A stretch of 15,346 nt of DNA, from contig JAOUDF010000034.1 in NCBI GenBank assembly GCA_029859385.1, positions 1 to 15,346 on the forward strand, written 5' to 3'. A model generated the notes under the pieces. It was not told the DNA's origin. It made no database searches and saw only the letters and a list, made by a program, of their open reading frames with translations. Source of the DNA: Nitrospirota bacterium (GTDB taxonomy: Bacteria; Nitrospirota; JAOUDF01). Positions within the stretch are counted from its first letter, which is position 1; each line of letters starts with the position of its first letter. The position numbers were made by a program, and so were the translations under genes. Shown here one piece after another: positions 1 through 6,883 of the stretch.

Positions 1-722
1 AGGTACCGCACCATGGCTTCATCGTAATGCCCCATGACAACAGCCATTCTGTCCTTGAGACCCATTTCAGTAAATCTGGTCAGCAGGTTGATCTGGTCGG
101 CCCCCGCAAAATAGGGCACGAGGACATCGGCGCCGGATCTGGCGATCTGCCCGAGGAGAGGTTCCACGTCGGACGATCCGATGGGGATATACTCTTCGCC
201 CACGATCTCTCCGCCGATCCTTTCAAGGGCCTGTCGCGCCGCGTCGAGAGAGCCGCGGGGCCACTCGTAGTTGCTGCCGGCAAAGAACATCTTCGGGCCG
301 AAGCGGGCGGCCATGTAGGGGATCATCTTGTCGATCTGCTGGTTGGGAAGGGCCGCAAAGTGAAAAAAATAGCGGCTGAAGATGCTGCCTTCATAAAACG
401 AAAAGTTAAGGTAAGGTATCCGGCGCGGCTCCGCTACCTGGTATGCCACCGAGATGCGGGAGTTGGAGAGGAGGTTGCCGATAATGGCGGCGCAGTGTTC
501 CCGTTCTATCAGTCTTTCCGCCGCGGGAACCGCAGTGGCCGGAAGGCTTCCGTCGTCAACGATAACCAGGTCGAGGGGTCTTCCAAGGACACCTCCTCGC
601 TCGTTTACTTCCTCACAGGCAATTGTGCCGGCCCAGCGTATTTCGGGGCCGTAAAGTTCCACGAGGCCTGTAAGGGGCGCCATTAATCCCAGGCGGATAT
701 TGCCTGAAGCCCTGTCAGTCAT
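1..722 (-). CDS. AmiC/UrtA-type ligand-binding protein, N-terminal part, no signal peptide (truncated by window edge)
   Basis: About 240 codons are visible, starting at ATG 722 and running off the left edge without a stop. The protein begins MTDRASGNIRLGLMAPLTGL and continues with a YGPEIRWAG segment, an EEVNERGGVLGRPL block and a DVLVPYFAGADQ region. This is the layout of type I periplasmic-binding folds of the branched-chain amino acid/urea/amide group (Peripla_BP_5/6; AmiC, UrtA). There is no hydrophobic leader or lipobox before the first beta strand, so the protein is probably cytoplasmic, either an AmiC-like sensor or the input domain of a longer signalling protein. The start has GGTGG about 8 nt upstream; an in-frame GTG four codons earlier is possible, and a TAA in frame just before it bounds the gene. 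The missing C-terminus leaves an output domain unknown. The family is fairly sure; the role as a sensor is inferred. Confidence 0.75.
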   Translation of the reverse strand, partial: MTDRASGNIRLGLMAPLTGLVELYGPEIRWAGTIACEEVNERGGVLGRPLDLVIVDDGSLPATAVPAAERLIEREHCAAIIGNLLSNSRISVAYQVAEPRRIPYLNFSFYEGSIFSRYFFHFAALPNQQIDKMIPYMAARFGPKMFFAGSNYEWPRGSLDAARQALERIGGEIVGEEYIPIGSSDVEPLLGQIARSGADVLVPYFAGADQINLLTRFTEMGLKDRMAVVMGHYDEAMVRY

Positions 723-772
723 AAGCAATGCCACCGTTTAGGGTGAAAAGGACGGCAGTAGAGTCAAGTCGC

Positions 773-801
773 AATATAAGTATATCATATGAAATTGCCA
801 A
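773..801 (-). promoter_or_regulatory. Sigma-70-type promoter for the AmiC/UrtA-like gene
   Basis: On the minus strand the hexamer TTGGCA (796-801) is followed after exactly 17 nt by TATATT (773-778). Each is one or two bases from consensus and the spacing is ideal. It lies about 50 nt upstream of ATG 722, in the 135-bp gap after the antiporter gene. It suggests the binding-protein gene is transcribed separately from the antiporter. Confidence 0.6.
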
Positions 802-857
802 CATCCCCGGCATAGATTTAATGGCAGCGGGGTGCCTGAAGCGGGCAGTAGGGCGGG

Positions 858-2852
858 TTAGGGTATGACCGGCGGCAGTTCTCCGCCGCCTTTCAAAATC
901 TGGCCTGCCCGGTCCATCTCGGCATGGCTGCCCAGAAGGACCAGCGTGTCGGCGGCTTCTATCCGGTAATCCGATGGGGGATTGGGGCGAGCCTTGGTCA
1001 GCTTGACCACGGCGATGACCATGGTGCCGCTCTTTCTCTTCAGGTCGAGGTCAGCCAGAGTCTTGCCGATGAGAGGTGAGTTGTCGGCGACATAGAAGGT
1101 GTCGGTCACGCTTGCGGCCAGTATGGAAGTGATCTCCATCATTTTTTCGCGGCTCAGGGAGGTGCCCCGGAGCATGGCGTAGCCTTCGTGGCGGATGATA
1201 TCGATCTGGTTCTGGATGATGTTGTTGGGGATATGGTATTCCCTGAGCACCCGGGAGAATATCTCCACCGACGTCTCGAACTCCTCGGGTATTACCTGGT
1301 TTGCCCCCAGTTTATAAAGGTCCTCCACCTCGCTGATATAGCGGGTCCTCACAAGTATGTAGAGCTTCGGGTTCTGTTCCCGGGCCAGCTTGAGGGTAAG
1401 CCGCGTTGTCAGCGGGTCGGAGATGGCCACCACCAGCATCCGCGCCTTCTCGACGCCCATCTTGTGCAGAAGTTCTATGCGGGTCGAATCGCCGAAGAAT
1501 GCCTTATGCCCTTCATCCCGCGCCAGCTTTATTCGCTCCCAGTTCAGGTCGAGCACGACGAACTCGATCCCCACCTTTTTAAGGACGCTCGTCAGGTTCT
1601 GGCCGTTGACCCCATACCCGATGATGATGACGTGGTCCTGCATTGTGGTCCTTGCGTGGGGCTCGACAGCGTGTGCCTTTATCTTCAGTATTTGAGCAAC
1701 CTTGCCCGCGATTGCCGCCGAGCTGCGGATAAGCTGGGGCGTCACCGCCATGGTCAGAATCGAGGCGGCCAGCAGTGTCTGGTATACCTCCGGCGTCAGG
1801 AGCTTGTAGTCCTCTCCCATCCTCAGCAGCACAAAGGAAAATTCCCCGATCTGGGCCAGCCCCAGCCCCGCCATGATGGACAGCCGCAGCGGGTATTTAA
1901 GCATCTGGCTCACCCCTACCGTAATAACCGTCTTGCAGAGGATAATCCCCACTGCAACGGCCACCAGCATCGGCAGGTGCTGCATGAAGTAGTTGAGGTC
2001 AAGCAGCATCCCGATGGAGATGAAAAAAAGGCTCAGAAAAATATCGCGAAAACTGAGCAACTCGGCCACGATCTGGTGGCTGTACTCCGACTCCGAGATA
2101 ACCAGCCCGGCAACAAAGGCGCCCAGAGCCAGGGAGAGGCCAAAGGCAGAGGTAAGCCAGGCCGTGCCGAAGCAGAGGAAGAGGACGGTCAGGAGAAATA
2201 CCTCACGGTTTCTCAGCTTCACCACATGATGCAGAAGGCGCGGCACGGCGAAGAACGATGCCGTTACAATCACCGCGATGGCCGCTACCGCGACGAGAAG
2301 CGGGATGATTACCGAAAGAAGCGTTGTTTCGCCATTTTGTCCCATGGTCTGGAGGATGATGATCATCAGAACGACGCAAAGGTCCTGAAACAGCAGTATG
2401 CCGATGGACAGGTTCCCCTGCGAGGAGTCTATTTCACCGCGGTCACCGAGGATTTTGAGCACAATAGCGGTGGAACTCAGGGCAACCACGAAGCCGATAA
2501 GGACCGACTGGTTCATAGGCAGCCCCATGGCCGCTGCAATTCCAAAGCCGATAAGGGCCGTAAGGAGGACCTGCAAGCCTCCGCCCACAATCCCTTCTCG
2601 CTTGAGCCGGATCATGCGGGTAATGGAGAATTCGAGGCCAATGATGAACAGCAGCATAACCACGCCGATCTCGGCCAGGTGGTCAACGTCGTCGACCTTG
2701 GTCACCAGTCCGGCGCCGTAAGGGCCGATGATCGTTCCCGTGATCAGAAAACCGATGATGGTCGGCAGCCCCAGACGATGGAATATCATCGAGACGAAGA
2801 CCGACGCAGCCATCAGTATGACGAGGTCTTTTAAGAGAGGCATGTTTTCCAT
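858..2852 (-). CDS. KefB-type monovalent cation:proton antiporter with TrkA-N/TrkA-C domains
   Basis: An inner-membrane CPA2-family antiporter, likely exchanging K+ or Na+ for H+. In the 664-residue form given here, a hydrophobic domain of about twelve helices occupies residues 5-380 and includes GLEFS (72-76), an FQD segment (155-157) and LAQIGEFSFVL (332-342), all typical of the exchanger domain. A TrkA-N (RCK) nucleotide-binding domain starts at HVIIIGYGVNGQN (407-419) with GDSTR at 454-458. A TrkA-C domain occupies about 580-655. The frame is open to an ATG at 2894, but that would add PLPNPCPPCI, and no clear ribosome site decides the start. ATG 2852 gives MENMPLLKDLV, which matches how relatives usually begin; 2843 and 2861 are alternatives. 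Full length and intact. The ion and gating ligand cannot be read from the sequence, so no gene symbol is given. Confidence 0.9.
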   Translation of the reverse strand: MENMPLLKDLVILMAASVFVSMIFHRLGLPTIIGFLITGTIIGPYGAGLVTKVDDVDHLAEIGVVMLLFIIGLEFSITRMIRLKREGIVGGGLQVLLTALIGFGIAAAMGLPMNQSVLIGFVVALSSTAIVLKILGDRGEIDSSQGNLSIGILLFQDLCVVLMIIILQTMGQNGETTLLSVIIPLLVAVAAIAVIVTASFFAVPRLLHHVVKLRNREVFLLTVLFLCFGTAWLTSAFGLSLALGAFVAGLVISESEYSHQIVAELLSFRDIFLSLFFISIGMLLDLNYFMQHLPMLVAVAVGIILCKTVITVGVSQMLKYPLRLSIMAGLGLAQIGEFSFVLLRMGEDYKLLTPEVYQTLLAASILTMAVTPQLIRSSAAIAGKVAQILKIKAHAVEPHARTTMQDHVIIIGYGVNGQNLTSVLKKVGIEFVVLDLNWERIKLARDEGHKAFFGDSTRIELLHKMGVEKARMLVVAISDPLTTRLTLKLAREQNPKLYILVRTRYISEVEDLYKLGANQVIPEEFETSVEIFSRVLREYHIPNNIIQNQIDIIRHEGYAMLRGTSLSREKMMEITSILAASVTDTFYVADNSPLIGKTLADLDLKRKSGTMVIAVVKLTKARPNPPSDYRIEAADTLVLLGSHAEMDRAGQILKGGGELPPVIP

Positions 2853-2959
2853 GTCTGCCATAATACATGGTGGGCATGGATTTGGCAAAGGCATCTAATC
2901 GGGAAATGCGTGGGCGAGTTGGTAGGGTCGAGAAAAGCATGAACCGCAATACGCTTGTT

Positions 2960-2979
2960 ATTCCGGCGAACGCCGGAAT
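2960..2979. repeat. REP/dRS3-like palindrome (ATTCCGGCG-AA-CGCCGGAAT)
   Basis: A perfect 9-bp inverted repeat around an AA loop, followed by CCAGTG, placed between the flagellar-type gene and the antiporter gene. Palindromes of the form ATTCCsGCG..CGCsGGAAT with a CCAG tail are dispersed, high-copy elements in many proteobacteria (REP-like; dRS3 in Neisseria). Read on the minus strand it encodes WIPAFAGI, the peptide signature often seen when such repeats are mistranslated. Only one copy is present in the window, so the repeat status rests on resemblance. Confidence 0.6.
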
Positions 2980-3012
2980 CCAGTGTTTATCAATAGGTTG
3001 CAAAACCTCTGA

Positions 3013-3032
3013 ACACCGGTTTGCACCGGTGT
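3013..3032. terminator. Perfect inverted repeat ACACCGGT-TTGC-ACCGGTGT, possible terminator
   Basis: An 8-bp perfect inverted repeat with a 4-nt loop lies 35 nt beyond the stop codon of the flagellar-type gene, in the direction of its transcription. It could end that transcript. No run of T follows on either strand, so rho-independent termination is doubtful. A protein-binding palindrome or a second dispersed repeat are alternatives. Confidence 0.35.
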
Positions 3033-3066
3033 GACGGCTTATTGCGAGACGATTGGAAGGGATTAG

Positions 3067-3411
3067 TTAGGCGACTATGTCGAGCACGCTCTTGAGCATT
3101 TCGTTGGAGGTCTTGAGCGCGGCCACGTTAAATGCGTGGTACTTGCTGATAACCATCTGGGTGGTCATCTCATCGGCCAGGTTCACGTTTGAAGCTTCGA
3201 CAATCTCGCCCTCGGGCTCCTGAATCATCGGACCCGGCTCAATGCTTGTTGACAGTTCGACCGTTACACCGCCGTCTTCACCCTCGAGGGCCGTGGCGAT
3301 ATCTTTTTTGAAATTATTGGTCGTACTGTTGGCGACGTTATTGGCTGAAACGTCCTGCATTTTCTTCGCGGCCTGAATGCCAGCGATTGATGCGCTGATA
3401 CCTGAAATCAT
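3067..3411 (-). CDS. Orphan flagellar basal-body rod/hook family protein (FlgC-like)
   Basis: A 114-residue protein with the two signatures of the flagellar axial family. At the N-terminus there is a helix with the conserved SANNVANSTTNNFKKD segment (22-37; family pattern xxNNxANxxTxxFK). At the C-terminus there is SNVNLADEMTTQM (74-86) followed by a heptad-rich helix ending in NEMLKSVLDIV. Such ends form the coiled coils that pack rod and hook subunits; the middle D1-like part is short, so the protein is slightly smaller than usual FlgB or FlgC (about 130-150 residues). It has no flagellar neighbours. GGAGG sits 6 nt before ATG 3411, and a near-perfect sigma-28 promoter stands directly upstream, which links it to late flagellar gene expression. 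Whether it is part of the rod or a motility-linked paralogue is unknown. Confidence 0.85.
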   Translation of the reverse strand: MISGISASIAGIQAAKKMQDVSANNVANSTTNNFKKDIATALEGEDGGVTVELSTSIEPGPMIQEPEGEIVEASNVNLADEMTTQMVISKYHAFNVAALKTSNEMLKSVLDIVA

Positions 3412-3430
3412 GACATGCCTCCAGCAAATA

Positions 3431-3457
3431 TTATCGGCAATATAATGGAATACTTTA
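3431..3457 (-). promoter_or_regulatory. Sigma-28 (FliA) promoter of the flagellar rod-family gene
   Basis: On the minus strand TAAAGTAT (3450-3457), an 11-nt spacer, then GCCGATAA (3431-3438). The enterobacterial FliA consensus is TAAAGTTT-N11-GCCGATAA, so 15 of 16 bases agree with exact spacing. The start point would fall near 3424-3426, giving a short leader of about 14 nt that contains the GGAGG ribosome site. Position and match both support a real promoter. Confidence 0.85.
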
Positions 3458-3556
3458 GGATGTCTTAGGATGTGACATTTTTCACCACAGCGAGCTTTAC
3501 GTAGTCACAGGTTGCGTGGTAATGTCAGGTAAATATTTGGTAATTACTCAAACATC

Positions 3557-4723
3557 ATGAAAACCACCCATCAATTCTTCGCCCCGTGCCCGCGCGGCCT
3601 CGAAGCCGTTCTGGCGACCGAGCTGGAAACCCTCGGCGCTGCCGCGATCAAAACCACCGACGGCGGTGTTGCCTTTTCCGGTGACAAGGCCTTATGCTAC
3701 CGCACCAACCTGCAAAGCCGCATCGCCAGCCGCATTTTGTGGAAGCTGGCGGATCAACGCTACCGCAGCGAGAAGGATATCTACGACGCTGCCTACGCCC
3801 TGCCCTGGCAGGAATGGTTCGATGCCGAGCGGACCTTCCGTGTAAAGGTGAGCGCCATCCGCTGCCCCCTGCGCAGTCTTGATTTTGTGACCCTGAAGAT
3901 AAAAGATGCTGTTTGCGACCGGTTCCGCGCCCATGGCGGCAAGCGGCCCAGCGTCAATACGACGACGCCGGACATGCGGGTGTACGCCTTTCTTACCGCC
4001 GACACGGCGACGATCTATCTCGACACCTCGGGCGAGGCGCTGTTCAAGCGTGGGTACCGTACGGAGCAGGGTGAGGCGCCTCTGCGAGAGAACCTGGCGG
4101 CGGGCATCCTGAAGTTGTCGGGTTGGGAGCCGGGGACGCCGCTGCTCGACCCGATGTGCGGCAGCGGCACCCTTTTGATCGAGGCGGCGCAGATGGCGCT
4201 CAACATCCCGCCCGGAGCCGAGCGCTGGTTCGCCTTCGAACAGTTGAAGAACTTTGATAAGGCTCTTTGGGATACGATCTACAAAGAAGCCGTGGCGGCT
4301 GAGCATCCCAAGGAGCGGCTGCCGATTTACGGGAGCGATATTTTGAACATTGCCCTGGCCGCTGCCCGCGCCAATCTCGAAGCCGCGGGACTCGAGGACG
4401 TGGTGAACCTGAAGCAGGTCGATGCGCTCGACGTTGCGCCCCCTGCTGAAGCGGGTCTTCTCGTCACCAATCCCCCCTACGCCGTGCGCATCGGCGAAGA
4501 AGAAAAGTTGGCCCAACTTTACCCGAAGCTGGGCGATCTGCTGAAACAGCGGTTCAGCGGCTGGCGCGCCTGCTTCATTACCGCCGACCTGCGGCTGGCG
4601 AAGATGATCCGGCTTTCCGCCTCACGCCGGACTCCTCTCTTCAACGGCGCGCTTGAGTGCCGCCTGTTTGTGTACGACATGGTGGCCGGCTCGAACCGGA
4701 AGGTAAAAAATCCCGCCGACTGA
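3557..4723 (+). CDS. rlmL: THUMP-domain 23S rRNA (guanine-N2) methyltransferase, RlmL-type
   Basis: A 388-residue SAM-dependent RNA methyltransferase. The N-terminal part (about 5-160) is a ferredoxin-like/THUMP RNA-binding region beginning FFAPCPRGLEAVLATEL. The GYRTEQGEAPLRENLAAG block (166-183) precedes the Rossmann domain, with motif I DPMCGSGT (198-205) binding SAM and motif IV NPPY (305-308) holding the target guanine amino group. This is the architecture of the RlmL half of E. coli RlmKL, which makes m2G2445 in 23S rRNA. The RlmK half is absent here, so it is a stand-alone enzyme, as in many bacteria. No Shine-Dalgarno sequence is evident before ATG 3557, but MKTTHQFFAPCP is a fitting N-terminus. 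It is divergent from the flagellar-type gene. The exact target base is inferred from the family. Confidence 0.88.
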   Translation: MKTTHQFFAPCPRGLEAVLATELETLGAAAIKTTDGGVAFSGDKALCYRTNLQSRIASRILWKLADQRYRSEKDIYDAAYALPWQEWFDAERTFRVKVSAIRCPLRSLDFVTLKIKDAVCDRFRAHGGKRPSVNTTTPDMRVYAFLTADTATIYLDTSGEALFKRGYRTEQGEAPLRENLAAGILKLSGWEPGTPLLDPMCGSGTLLIEAAQMALNIPPGAERWFAFEQLKNFDKALWDTIYKEAVAAEHPKERLPIYGSDILNIALAAARANLEAAGLEDVVNLKQVDALDVAPPAEAGLLVTNPPYAVRIGEEEKLAQLYPKLGDLLKQRFSGWRACFITADLRLAKMIRLSASRRTPLFNGALECRLFVYDMVAGSNRKVKNPAD

Positions 4724-4734
4724 AGAGTGCATAA

Positions 4735-4758
4735 CCGGCCTGGTAGCGCCCCGGCCGG
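4735..4758 (+). terminator. Inverted repeat CCGGCC/GGCCGG after the methyltransferase gene
   Basis: A 6-bp all-GC stem (4735-4740 with 4753-4758) with a 12-nt loop, starting 11 nt after the rlmL stop. It may stop or slow rlmL transcription before the next operon. No T tract follows, so confidence is low. Confidence 0.25.
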
Positions 4759-4763
4759 ACCTT

Positions 4764-4790
4764 CAAGCTTTCCCTTCTCCCCGCCGATAA
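4764..4790 (+). promoter_or_regulatory. Candidate sigma-28-like promoter of the phosphatase-Mla operon
   Basis: GCCGATAA (4783-4790) matches the FliA -10 perfectly. Eleven nucleotides upstream, CAAGCTTT (4764-4771) matches the -35 octamer TAAAGTTT at 5 of 8 positions. The site is about 50 nt before ATG 4841, in the only intergenic gap ahead of the operon. Caution: the octamer GCCGATAA also occurs within or antisense to coding sequence at 477-484, 2493-2500 and 2547-2554, so the -10 alone is weak evidence. Confidence 0.35.
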
Positions 4791-4840
4791 CATCAACCTG
4801 AGCCCGTCTTTATAACGCAAACATTTCACCCAGTCACGCC

Positions 4841-6148
4841 ATGTCGAACAAGCAGCAGGCTACGGTATCCGAGACCTATGTGAAAGAGCTTGAGAAGAAG
4901 CTCGATGACATGAAGCGTCTCTTCGGTCTTTTGCCTGCCATCTCTTCCGCCCTGGAACTGGATGAGCTTATGCCTCTCGTCATGGAGAAGGCGAAGAAGA
5001 TCATGGACGCCGAGGCCTGCTCGATCCTCCTTTACAACGAGGATACGAAGACGCTCGATTTCGAGGTGGCCATCAACAACGATGAGTCGGTCTCCGAGAT
5101 TCTGAAAAAGAGCATCACCCTCGAAACAGGGCAGGGGATTGCCGGCTGGGTCGCAGCGAACTGGCAGGCGCTCTCCATTGAGGATGTGAGGGAAGACCCG
5201 CGCTTCTTCAAGGGGGTGGACAGACTCACCGGCTTTACCACCCGTAACATGATCGCCATGCCGCTTATGACGAGAAGCGGTCTCCTTGGTGTGGTGCAGA
5301 TCATCAACTACAACAATGACGACCTCGACCCCGAGAGTTTTCAGCTCCTCTGTGGGCAGTTTGCCATCGCCATAGAGAATGCCCGTTTTCACAAGTCGGC
5401 CATCGAGCAGGAGCGGCACAAACAACAGTTGGAGATTGCAGCGTCACTGCAAAAGAGCTTTCTCCCGGAATCGCCCGTCTTCAGCCGGGGAAGGGCCGTG
5501 GTGGAGGCGCTCAATATTTCGGCGTCTCAGGTAGGCGGCGATGTCTACGACTTTGTGGAGCCGGTGGACGGAAAGGTAGGCATCTTCATCGGCGATGTCT
5601 CGGGTAAGGGGATCTCGGCCGCGCTCTATATGGCCAAGTTCATCAGCGACTTCAGGTATATCTCCCGGCAGGTTGAGAGCCCTGAAATTGTCTTCAACAA
5701 ACTGAACGATCTGGCATCCCGCGCACCCATGGGAATGTTTGTCACGGCCATCTACGGCATCCTCGATCTTGCCACGGGAGAGATTCTGGTCTCTGTCGCG
5801 GGGCACCCGCCGCTTATCCATCTTACCCGTGAAGGGGCGATGGTTACGGAGCTTCCGGCGGGGCCGCCGCTGGGCATTGTGCCGACCAGCTATCCGGTTT
5901 CGTCCGTCAACCTCGGGGGCGGCGAGCGCCTGTTCTTTCTCACCGACGGGGTTTTCGAAGCCAGAGACAAAGGGGGGGAGATGCTCGGTTTCGGCAGGGT
6001 TGTCGATTTTGTGAACGAACACCGGAGCAATGACCTGACCGTAGGCAAACTGGCAGGCCATGTCGAGAAATTCTCAAAAGGGGCGGATCAGGCCGATGAC
6101 CTCACCATTGTGGAGGTCCGCTGGGGCGCAAGCGAGGGAAAACCATGA
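4841..6148 (+). CDS. GAF-domain PP2C-type serine phosphatase (RsbU/SpoIIE-like)
   Basis: A 435-residue cytoplasmic signalling phosphatase. A short coiled coil (about 10-28) leads into a GAF domain (about 38-182), then a helical linker (183-205), then an SpoIIE/PP2C_SIG catalytic domain (about 215-428). Metal-binding acidic motifs are visible: GGDVYDF (232-238), GDVSGKG (251-257), FLTDGVFEA (366-374) and ADDLT (418-422). Family members dephosphorylate a phosphoserine on a STAS protein, reversing an RsbW-type kinase. Exactly these two partners are encoded next: the stop codon overlaps the kinase start (ATGA). The GAF domain is the presumed ligand sensor; its ligand is unknown. No Shine-Dalgarno sequence is seen at ATG 4841, but no upstream in-frame start lies close by, and the N-terminus looks natural. 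Confidence 0.93.
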   Translation: MSNKQQATVSETYVKELEKKLDDMKRLFGLLPAISSALELDELMPLVMEKAKKIMDAEACSILLYNEDTKTLDFEVAINNDESVSEILKKSITLETGQGIAGWVAANWQALSIEDVREDPRFFKGVDRLTGFTTRNMIAMPLMTRSGLLGVVQIINYNNDDLDPESFQLLCGQFAIAIENARFHKSAIEQERHKQQLEIAASLQKSFLPESPVFSRGRAVVEALNISASQVGGDVYDFVEPVDGKVGIFIGDVSGKGISAALYMAKFISDFRYISRQVESPEIVFNKLNDLASRAPMGMFVTAIYGILDLATGEILVSVAGHPPLIHLTREGAMVTELPAGPPLGIVPTSYPVSSVNLGGGERLFFLTDGVFEARDKGGEMLGFGRVVDFVNEHRSNDLTVGKLAGHVEKFSKGADQADDLTIVEVRWGASEGKP

Positions 6149-6573
6149 CTGAAACCGCGGCGATCACCGTCCCTTCAGATCCGCGTTATCTTGCGGTCAT
6201 CCGTGAGCTTACCGCCGCCATGGCCGGGGCCTGGGGCATGAGCGATGCGGGAAAGGACGATGTGAAGCTGGCGGTGGATGAGGCCTGTGCCAACGTCATC
6301 AAGCATGCCTACCGGGGCGATGTCAGTGGGCGCATTGTGGTGAAGTATTTTCCGGGGGCATCCTTCGAGGTGGTCATAGAGGATGACGGGATAAAGGCCC
6401 GACCGGAGAATATACGGGGGCGCGACCTCGATGATGTGCGGCCCGGCGGGCTTGGTATCCATTTTATTAAGCGGACATTTGACGTCTTTAAATTTGACGG
6501 AAGAAAGAAGAAGGGCAACCGGCTGAGGCTTGTCCGGCACAGGAGGGCGGAAGATGCAGATCAGGGTCGTTGA
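6145..6573 (+). CDS. RsbW/SpoIIAB-like serine-protein kinase (HATPase_c_2)
   Basis: A 142-residue GHKL-fold ATPase of the anti-sigma-factor kinase type. The N box is visible in AVDEACANVIKHAY (43-56, with E46, N50 and H54), the G1 box in EDDG (79-82) and the G2 box in GGLGIHFIK (101-109). Such proteins bind a partner (a sigma factor or another target) and phosphorylate a STAS antagonist on a conserved serine. The start overlaps the phosphatase stop by 4 bases with GAGG just upstream, and the 3' end overlaps the STAS gene by 20 bases. This implies translational coupling and a balanced supply of the three proteins. No sigma-factor gene lies in the window, so the classical role as an anti-sigma factor is not assured. 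Confidence 0.9.
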   Translation: MTETAAITVPSDPRYLAVIRELTAAMAGAWGMSDAGKDDVKLAVDEACANVIKHAYRGDVSGRIVVKYFPGASFEVVIEDDGIKARPENIRGRDLDDVRPGGLGIHFIKRTFDVFKFDGRKKKGNRLRLVRHRRAEDADQGR

Positions 6574-6883
6574 GGATAACGGGGTAAAGGTAATTGCCCT
6601 GGCAGGGGAGATCGACATGCATACCTCCCCCGTGCTGAGAAAGGAACTGATGTCGCTGGTCCAGAAGAAGGTGACCCCCCTCTTTGTTGATTTTAACGAG
6701 GTCTCATACATCGACAGCTCGGGCATCGCCACCTTTGTGGAAGGGCTCAAAGGGATGAAGTCCTACGGCGGCACGCTGAAGCTGGTCGATATCCCCGAAC
6801 GGATCATGGATATCTTCTCCTTTGCCAAGCTCGACAAGGTTTTTGAAATCCGGGGGACTCTCCACGATGCCCATAATGGCTGA
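6554..6883 (+). CDS. STAS-domain protein, anti-sigma-factor-antagonist type and candidate MlaB equivalent
   Basis: A 109-residue single STAS domain. The conserved phosphoacceptor segment reads YIDSSGIATF (52-61), with the serine of DSSG matching the one phosphorylated in SpoIIAA and RsbV. GEIDMHTSP (18-26) is the usual N-terminal family motif. ATG 6554 is chosen because AGGAGGGCGG lies directly upstream; an in-frame TTG at 6530 is less likely. It overlaps the kinase gene before it and the mlaE-type gene after it (6867-6883). The position suggests two roles that need not exclude each other: phosphorylation target of the kinase/phosphatase pair, and cytoplasmic STAS subunit of the lipid transporter, as MlaB is in E. 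coli. The second role is an inference from gene order. Confidence 0.9.
   Translation: MQIRVVEDNGVKVIALAGEIDMHTSPVLRKELMSLVQKKVTPLFVDFNEVSYIDSSGIATFVEGLKGMKSYGGTLKLVDIPERIMDIFSFAKLDKVFEIRGTLHDAHNG

Noticed and set aside
27..686. A 219-codon plus-strand open frame
   Set aside because: It is the complement of the AmiC/UrtA-like coding sequence, which has clear family motifs; the plus-strand product has none.
477..2554. Further GCCGATAA octamers (477-484, 2493-2500, 2547-2554) as sigma-28 promoters
   Set aside because: They fall inside or antisense to coding sequence and lack a TAAA-type box at the right distance.
1188..2834. A 548-codon open frame on the plus strand opposite the antiporter gene
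   Set aside because: Its translation is rich in His, Gln, Asp and Arg without hydrophobic or domain patterns; the opposite strand encodes an intact, recognisable antiporter. Long antisense frames are common in GC-rich genomes.
2683..3003. A minus-strand open frame with the peptide HWIPAFAGIT
   Set aside because: The peptide is the translation of the REP-like palindrome, and the rest overlaps the antiporter start in another frame.
3480..3556. A sigma-70 promoter for rlmL
   Set aside because: Several AT-rich hexamers are present, but none has a convincing -35 box at 16-18 nt; no call made.
6145..6883. Calling the kinase and STAS genes rsbW/rsbV as controllers of a general stress sigma factor
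   Set aside because: No sigma-factor gene is nearby and the genes are coupled to a lipid transporter, so the target is open; no gene symbols assigned.
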